Shown piece by piece: positions 57,591 through 64,000 of a stretch of DNA of 64,000 nucleotides. The DNA comes from Erythroxylum novogranatense (Eukaryota; Streptophyta; Magnoliopsida; Malpighiales; Erythroxylaceae): the NCBI GenBank assembly GCA_029891385.1, contig CM057228.1, positions 83,440,964 to 83,504,963 of the forward strand, read 5' to 3'. How positions within the stretch are numbered: position 1 is the stretch's first letter; every line of letters begins with the position of its first letter. The notes beneath the pieces are model-generated. The model saw nothing but the letters and a program-made list of their open reading frames with translations. It searched no databases and was not told the DNA's origin. A program made the position numbers and the translations under genes.

Positions 57591-60500
57591 TGTAACATCC
57601 TACCCCCTACTGGAAGGGTAAAATAGTAAATTGGCTAGGGGTAAGAGTGATTAGGACTGCTTTGACATTGTTATGCATACTGGTACTGGTGCTTAGTGAA
57701 AATAGTGCACATGAAATAACCGTACATGCATTCATGATTATTTCCCGGTATTGGGTCTAAATGGACTTTTATAGTGAATAATGTGGAAATTGTGCTTGAA
57801 AAAATTATTGGAGTGATCCATTGTGTGTTTTACATTTTAAGAGATTTTTGGAAATTTTTCTGGACTTTTTCGGAGAAAATTCCCTGACCAGACATATCGC
57901 CAAGTGGCGAACCGGTTGATTTTCGGTAGCGAAAATTGCTATCCAATGGCACTACAATATTGGGTATATTATTTTGGGATTAAAATGAGGGCCATTGGAC
58001 TTGATTAGGTCGAATTTCATTAGGGTTTAATCTTATGAAATGTTATTTTGTCTTTTTCCTAATTTGTCTTTTCTCCAACATGCCAAGTGTCCTACCCTTT
58101 AATAATTTTGTTTTATTCTCACCCTTTTAACCCATTGAATACGGCAACTTCTTAAGGAAGGAATAAAAAGTTGAAAGTTGATAGCTTGCTTATGTTTCTC
58201 CTCCACCGAAACCCTTCCTCTTCTTCCTATTCATAAAGTTTTCGACAATCCTCCAACTTAAGTGTTTTCTTTACAAGTTTAAACCTCCTACTTCTTTATT
58301 ATGTTGGTGATTGTATATGTGGAGTGAAGAGGAGAGGTCGATGCTAGGTGAAGAAGTAAGAGTTGGAGTTGGAAGCTTTTATTAGGTAAGGTTTTAATTA
58401 TACTTTGATTATGTAGTTATTGAATCATGGTTGTAAGATGCATTTAATGGGAATTTTGGTGTAATTATTAAGCTTATTGATGCATTAACTTGATGACAAG
58501 TATTGTTTGAATTGGTGGGTATAAGGCTAGGTTTATATATGAATTGAAAGTAGTGTGATTGAAGTGTTTTTAACTTGATTTGAATTGAATATTGATGATT
58601 ATTCTTGCATGGAAATGTAAGAGGTAAGTGCTGCCAAATTATGGTAGGTATTCCTAGTGAGTGTATGAATGATCTAAGGACTGATTTTGTGTCCAATTGA
58701 GATGCTTATGGTAGTAGAATTTGAATTGGCATGATAGGAAGTGTAAGTTGAAGATGAAAGCTGGAAAATGGATTTTGACCTACTGTACTGTTTTGAGCAT
58801 AACTCATGGTGTGGTTATTCAAATGAGGTGAGGTTTGTTCCCAATGAAACTTTGGTTTGTTGGCTACAATTTTGTGTGAAATAGGTGTTGTCTAATTTTA
58901 TCCTTAAGAGGTTGAAATTTGGCATGGAAAATTACTGTTAAGGTTACTGTGAACAGTAACCGAACCAATGATCTACTAGTTTTGATGATTTTTCTAAATT
59001 AATTGAGATGGAGTTAGGGAAAACGGTCTAAATAAAAGTTGAAGCTTATTAAGTATTCTTTCCATTCCCACTGATTTTACAATTTTTCGATATGTATATT
59101 GGGAGATATTCACTGTTAACCATTGACTGATTTTGAGCAATTTGGTGAAACATAGACTAAGAGTGGATTTGGTGCACATTCTGCTTAGAAACAATTTTAG
59201 AAATTTCTGTGAATTGAATTGGCTTGAGTGACCTTCTGAACAGTTGTAGAGGAAGAAATTATATTGAAAATTATATATGGCATGTAATTTTTGTATGTCA
59301 TATTTGGGAGCAAAGAATTTGTAAAAACTGAACCTACATTAGGTTTCTCACTGCTGCCCTGATCAGTACATTGTTTGGCAGATTTGAAATTGTTAGAGGT
59401 TGAATTGGAATTTAGGTTCTTCATGAAGATTGAAGTTTGAGACCTTATCTTTTCAGGGATATAAAGTAGTAATTTGTTTGACATTTGTGCTAGGAGATAT
59501 ACTAGTTGGAAATTTACTGCTCATATTGGGACAGATTAGTAGACAGATGCTTCGGTGAATTATTTGACCTAGTTAGTAAATGAATTGGGATTTTGGTTAT
59601 TCATTAAAGTTTTAGATAACATTGTGATCTTGATGAGCATATTTATTGTGTAATTTTTGACTGAAGAGAATGAAAGTTACTGAATTTACAAGATACTGTA
59701 CTGTGTTGAGTGACTTTGAGTGAGCAGTAGCTTTCATGGGGTTTTGACACCCTTAGGGGTGGAATTACTTTGAATGGTCTAAATGAAACTTGTAGAGGGT
59801 TTCATTATCTTTCCAATGAGATATGGTTTATAATTTCCTGAATTGTGTGCAAAGAGTTATGGGTGTTGGAAGTTTGGTTGGAAATCAGAAAAAAGGGAAA
59901 TAAGGGTTATATATATATATAGATATTAATTGCTTAAAGTGAATTTTGGTTTCTTTCGTGAATAACTCTTCCGTCCGACGTCCGATTGACCTGATTCTTG
60001 AGGCATCGGATTCATTGAATATTTAATTTCATTTTCTGAGAGATTGGGGATTTTCGAACGAGGAATTGACGTGGGTCCAGGTAACGGAGTCTTTAACTAC
60101 TGTTCTATTTAATTGGAGACCTATAGAGGTCCGAATTGAGTTCCGTTAGCGTCATTAGCTTTCTAATTTTTAAAAGAATTATAGAATGGAAAGAAATGAG
60201 ATCAGGGTCGGGAATTCATGAACATGCATTTTTACCTACATGTGCACCATTAACGAATTCGGATTGGATTTTTTTTAGTGATCGTTTTGTTTTCCGCTTC
60301 TTATAGAGATACAACTGGAGCGTCGTTCGACCGACGTAGCAGAGACTGTCCGACAATAGCTCGGAAGTAATAGGTGAGTAACCTAGGTGGTTATCTCAAT
60401 CTATGTGGTTAATGTGACTTGATTGCCCTACGGGGATTACTGTGCTTGTGAATTATAGACTGTGACTTGTAAATTATGGACTGTGAATTAGAAATTATGG

Positions 60501-61478
60501 ACTGTGAATTAGGAATTATGGGCTGTGAAATAGGACTGGTTATTGACTTCAATTGGGCATATGCATTCATACACCGATACATAAACTGATAAAGGAAAAA
60601 TTATGAACCGAGTCGCCACCGACATCGATCATCGCGAAGCCGAGCTCGAAGGAGTCTACTCCTAGACGCCAAGCGCCCATCGATCGACATCAAAAGAGCT
60701 TGAGCTCGAAGGAGTTCTACCTCCCGGACGCTAAGCGCCCGCATTTCTTGTTTGCGCTTCGGTCACAACATCGAAATAAAATCAAAAAAAGAGTCACATG
60801 TGCATTGCATCTCGTCATGAATGCTGAAATGACCGTATGATCGTGTTTATTTTTTTCGTGATCAATATTGATTGTGAAATTTGACCGTGAAAATTGACCG
60901 TGAATATTGCTCGTAATCGTGATCGTGAATATTGCATGTGTAATCGTTGACTGTGAATATTAACTGTATTATTATTATTAAGACTGTCTTATTACTGTAA
61001 TTTGTTATATGATGCATGAATTGGGAGAACCATCGATGATGGTTTCTCATTGAATTCGCAAACTCATCCAAAATTGCAATCTATTTTTCAGGACTAGAAG
61101 AGTACCCGTTTGACACGGGTAGAGTGCAGGTCTGCAAGTTGAGATAGGGTCGGGATCGGTTCGCATCCGCATTAGTGTTTCCTAATTTTGTAATCCGTAA
61201 TTGTTGTAAACCGATTTGTAATTGTACTTTATGGTTCTGTAAAATATTATTAAATGATTGTATCTCGCAAATGTTTTCTCTTTTATCGCTTATTCCGCGT
61301 GATTGCGCTGATTGAAACTATTTCCTTTTTACGTGGAATGAATGGTTCAAAAAATATATATATATATATGTACTGAGTTTTAACCGACCGACTGATGTAG
61401 TACGTCACCCTCGCGGGGCACGGACCTGGATATCACCGTCGATGTCAGGTTCGGGTCTTGCGGGAGTGGGGTGTTACA
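57591..61478 (+). mobile_element. solo LTR, TGTAAC type, 3.9 kb, duplication TATGG
   Basis: Starts TGTAACATCCTACCCCC and ends GAGTGGGGTGTTACA, so its ends form an unusually long imperfect inverted repeat. Flanked by TATGG at 57586-57590 and 61479-61483. It shares the hairpin (61025-61048), a donor-like TAGGTGAGTAACC (60371) and an acceptor-like CTATTTTTCAG (61081-61091) with the other TGTAAC-type LTRs. It lacks a CG-rich cluster. It interrupts the copia integrase just before its zinc-binding region. Confidence 0.92.
60451..60534 (+). repeat. 21-bp tandem repeat, four units
   Basis: AATTATGGACTGTGAATTAG-type units start at 60451, 60472, 60493 and 60514, exactly 21 bp apart. In the minus-strand LTRs of the related family the corresponding place holds a longer duplication (14860-14925). 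Confidence 0.8.
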
Positions 61479-61483
61479 TATGG

Positions 61484-63755
61484 CACCAGAGACTTGGCCA
61501 CATGAGTGAAAAGAGAATGAAGTTAATGCATTCCCATGGAAAACTATCAGGTCTACAGTCAGTAGAATTTGACACGTGTGAAGACTGCATTCTTGGAAAG
61601 CAGAAGAGAGTCAGCTTTCAAACAAGTGGTAGAATGCCAAAGAAGGAGAAACTTGAGCTCGTACATTCTGATGTTTGGGGACCAACAACTACTCCATCCA
61701 TGGGTGGAAAGCACTACTTCATGACTTTCATTGATGATCACTCTCGTAAGGTGTGGGTTTACTTTCTGAGACACAAGTCAGAAGTATTTGATGTTTTTAA
61801 AACATGGAAGGTTATGGTTGAAAATGAGACGGGTCTCAAGATAAAGAAGCTCAGAACTGACAATGGCGGAGAATATGAAGACACTAGATTCAAAAAGTTC
61901 TGCTATGAGCATGGAATCAGAATGGAGAGAATCGTGCCAAGAACGCCACAACATAATGGTGTAGCAGAGAGTATGAATCGAACCTTAATTGAAAGGGCTA
62001 GAAGTATGCGGGTGCAATCAGGTTTACCAAAGCAATTTTGGGCAGAAGCAGTAAACACAGCAGCTTATCTCATCAACCGAGGTCCATCAGTTCCATTGGA
62101 ATACAAGATACCAGAGGAGGTTTGGAGTGGAAAAGATGTGAATCTTTCACACCTCAAGGTATTTGGTTGTATAACGTATGTGCATATCAGTGATCAAGGC
62201 AGAAATAAACTTGATCCAAAATCTAAGAAATGCACATTTATTGGCTATGGTGAGTATGAGTTTGGATATCGCATTTGGGATGATGAAAACAAGAAGATCA
62301 TTCTGAGTAGAGATGTGATCTTTAATGAAAAGGTGATGTATAAAGATCGACATGCATCGGAGAACACCTCTCAGAGAGACCCTGTATTTGTTGATATCAG
62401 TAATATGCCAAATTTTGCAGTGAGACAAATGGAAGTAAATCCTCAATCAGAAGAAACTGTTGAAGAAGAAGCTCAGCTTGACACACCACAGCCCACCTCT
62501 CATGTTCCTGAGTTAAGAAGGTCTTCTCGACCTCATGTGCCAAACAGGAGATTCTCAGACTATCTATTGTTAACTGATGGAGGCGAGCCTGAGTCTTATA
62601 AAGAGGCATGTCAAACAGAAGATGTCAGCAAGTGGGAGCTTGCAATGAAAGATGAGATGAGATCATTAATCTCAAATCAAACTTGGGAACTAACAAAGTT
62701 ACCCAATGGAAAAAAGGCTCTCCACAACAAATGGGTTTATCGGGTCAAAGAGGAGTTTGATGGTTCCAAAAGATACAAAGCTCGGTTAGTATTCAAAGGG
62801 TTCCAGCAGAAGAAAGGAATAGACTATACCGACATTTTCTCCCCGGTGGTGAAGCTTAATACCATCAGAACGGTGTTAAGTATTGTTGCAAGTCAGGATC
62901 TCCATCTTGAGCAGCTTGATGTGAAGACAACGTTTCTTCATGGAGACTTGGACGAGGAGATATTTATGCACCAGCCAGAGGGTTTCCTGGAGAAAGGAAA
63001 AGAGCATTTAGTGTGTAAGTTGAAGAAAAGCATGACGGTCTCAAACAAGCCCCAAGCGCAAAGGGTACGAAAGTTTGATAACTTCATGCATAGGGAAGAC
63101 TTCCAGAAGTGCAATGTCGACCACTGTTGTTATATCAAGAGATATCAGTCCAGTTATATCATTTTGCTACTTTATGTCAATGACATGTTAGTAGTGTGTT
63201 CCAATATAGATGATATCAAAAATTTGAAGAAAAAATTGTCAAAAGAATTTGACATGAAAGATCTGGGTCCAACTAAGAAGATTCTTGGGATGCAGATCAC
63301 CAGAAATAGGCAGAGAGGGGAATTACAGTTATCTCAAGCAGAATACATTAATCGTATTTTGCAACGTTTTAACATGGCAAATGCTAAACCAGTCAGCACT
63401 CCCCTTGCCAGTCATTTTCTCCTATCCCAAAATCAGTCACCTCAGACAAATGAAGAGCGAGACTTGATAGCGAAAATTCCTTATGCCTCTGCTATTGGGA
63501 GCTTGATGTATGTCATGGTATGCACAAGGCCAGACATAGGCCATGCAGTGGGAGCAGTTAGCAGATTTATGGCAAATCCGGGAAAAGTCCACTGGGAAGC
63601 AGTAAAGTGGATTTTAAGATATCTTCGAGGCACTACCAAGAAATGTCTGTACTTTGGCAAAGGAGAAATAAAAGTACGAGGTTATGTTGACTCAGATTAT
63701 GCAGGCGAAGTTGATAGAAAATGGAGCACCACCGGTTACATTTTTTCAGAGGTAC
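61484..63755 (+). pseudogene. copia integrase, reverse transcriptase and RNase H start
   Basis: One long open frame (nominally 61442-63772, 776 codons, the first 13 read from the solo LTR). The zinc region is HQRLGH ... CEDC. The integrase triad is Asp77 (HSDVWGP), Asp140 (LRTDNGGE) and Glu176 (NGVAES), with the usual D-D-35-E spacing. RT runs from about residue 400. Its catalytic box reads YVNDMLVV at 578-585, so the first Asp of the pair is Asn. The stretch after KLKKS (530-545) is abnormal (KPQAQRVRKFD in place of the usual Leu-Tyr-Gly-Leu-Lys-Gln-type block). RNase H begins with YVDSDYAG. It is open but catalytically dead in RT. Confidence 0.9.
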
Positions 63756-64000
63756 AACAATTTGTGAGTTAGATATCATGATTCGTAAGATTGTTGCCTT
63801 ATCTACTCTGAAGTGAGTATATAGCAATAATGAAGCTAGCAAAGAGATGATTTGGCTTGAATTCTTTGTCGAGTTGGGTTTTATGCAGGAGAAGAATGTG
63901 CTATATAGTGACAGTCAGAGTGCAATTCATCTGGCCAAGAATCCAGCATTCCACTCTAGAACCAAGCATATCGGTGTTCGTTATCATTTCATCAGGTCCT
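63756..64000 (+). pseudogene. copia RNase H, frameshifted end
   Basis: Stops at 63770-63772 and nearby interrupt the region. The known RNase H block continues in another frame (KIVALST, EASKEMIWLEFF, LYSDSQSAIHLAKNPAFHSR, TKHIGVRYHFIR). The window ends before the stop codon and 3' LTR. Confidence 0.85.

Larger units (their letters stand above)
53321..64000 (+). mobile_element. Ty1/copia element (Tork-like), 3' end beyond window
   Basis: LTR, Met primer site, then one gag-pol frame in copia order: gag, protease, integrase, RT, RNase H. Two gypsy solo LTRs interrupt it. Subtracting them leaves about 4.5 kb in the window, a normal size, with the 3' LTR expected just beyond 64000. The protease and integrase blocks resemble Tnt1/Tork. 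Stops, a mutated RT catalytic site and a frameshift show it is inactive. A possible left duplication AATAA (53316-53320) cannot be checked. Confidence 0.93.

Noticed and set aside
57591..61478. MITE or other DNA element because of the long inverted termini
   Set aside because: Shared hairpin, donor-like site and overall layout with other TGTAAC LTRs show that it is an LTR.
53321..64000. Endogenous pararetrovirus or other integrated plant virus
   Set aside because: Domain order (protease, integrase, RT, RNase H) and LTRs are of copia type; no movement or coat protein signature was seen anywhere in the window.

Overview
The window is plant nuclear DNA made almost entirely of nested retrotransposons. 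No host gene, rRNA, tRNA or CRISPR array could be supported. The element set points to an angiosperm, plausibly a eudicot, in a heterochromatic region: Athila-like, Tat-lineage and chromovirus Ty3/gypsy elements, a Tork-like Ty1/copia element, a plant LINE with a DUF4283-type ORF1, and tRNA-Asp and tRNA-Met primer sites. Species cannot be told from the sequence alone. Most reading frames are broken polyprotein fragments.

Layout. (1) 207-7227: complete but non-autonomous Athila-like element on the minus strand. It has two 1453-bp LTRs, a CCAAC target duplication, and gag and protease but no RT, RNase H or integrase. (2) 8292-33640: a plant LINE on the plus strand, cut into three parts. Its ORF1 start (8292-9067) is separated from the ORF1 end and endonuclease start (28378-28981) by the LTR of a second Athila-like element (9219-28377). 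That LTR was itself entered by two chromoviruses: a single-LTR copy at 9450-17730, and a complete 9.1-kb copy at 18913-28043 with duplication TCCTT. The LINE endonuclease is split again by a 3.8-kb solo LTR (28982-32818, ATGTA). (3) 33641 to about 51440: a third Athila-like LTR plus adjoining 3' UTR. It contains an AT-rich array with a period near 240 bp. It is interrupted by a 13.5-kb Tat-lineage element (34017-47525, GATCC) with an extra RNase H and a long antisense gene downstream of pol. That antisense gene is in turn interrupted by a 3.0-kb solo LTR (41990-45020, TTTCT). (4) About 51440-53320: AT-rich DNA ending in a gypsy RT remnant. (5) 53321 to the window end: a Tork-like copia element whose single gag-pol frame is interrupted by two gypsy solo LTRs, 54944-57194 (CAAGA) and 57591-61478 (TATGG). 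Its 3' LTR lies beyond the window.

How it fits together. Seven insertions still carry matching 5-bp target duplications, so the order of events can be read: LINE, then Athila-like LTR, then chromoviruses; third Athila-like LTR, then Tat element, then solo LTR; gypsy remnant, then copia, then two solo LTRs. Four solo LTRs against three two-LTR elements indicates active LTR-LTR recombination. The most unusual signals are non-coding: a duplicated hairpin-forming motif shared by the 3' UTRs of two Athila-like families, a conserved hairpin in the TGTAAC-type LTRs, variable CG-rich motif clusters inside LTRs of different families, the Tat antisense gene, and a chromovirus that ends exactly at its polypurine tract with no 3' LTR.
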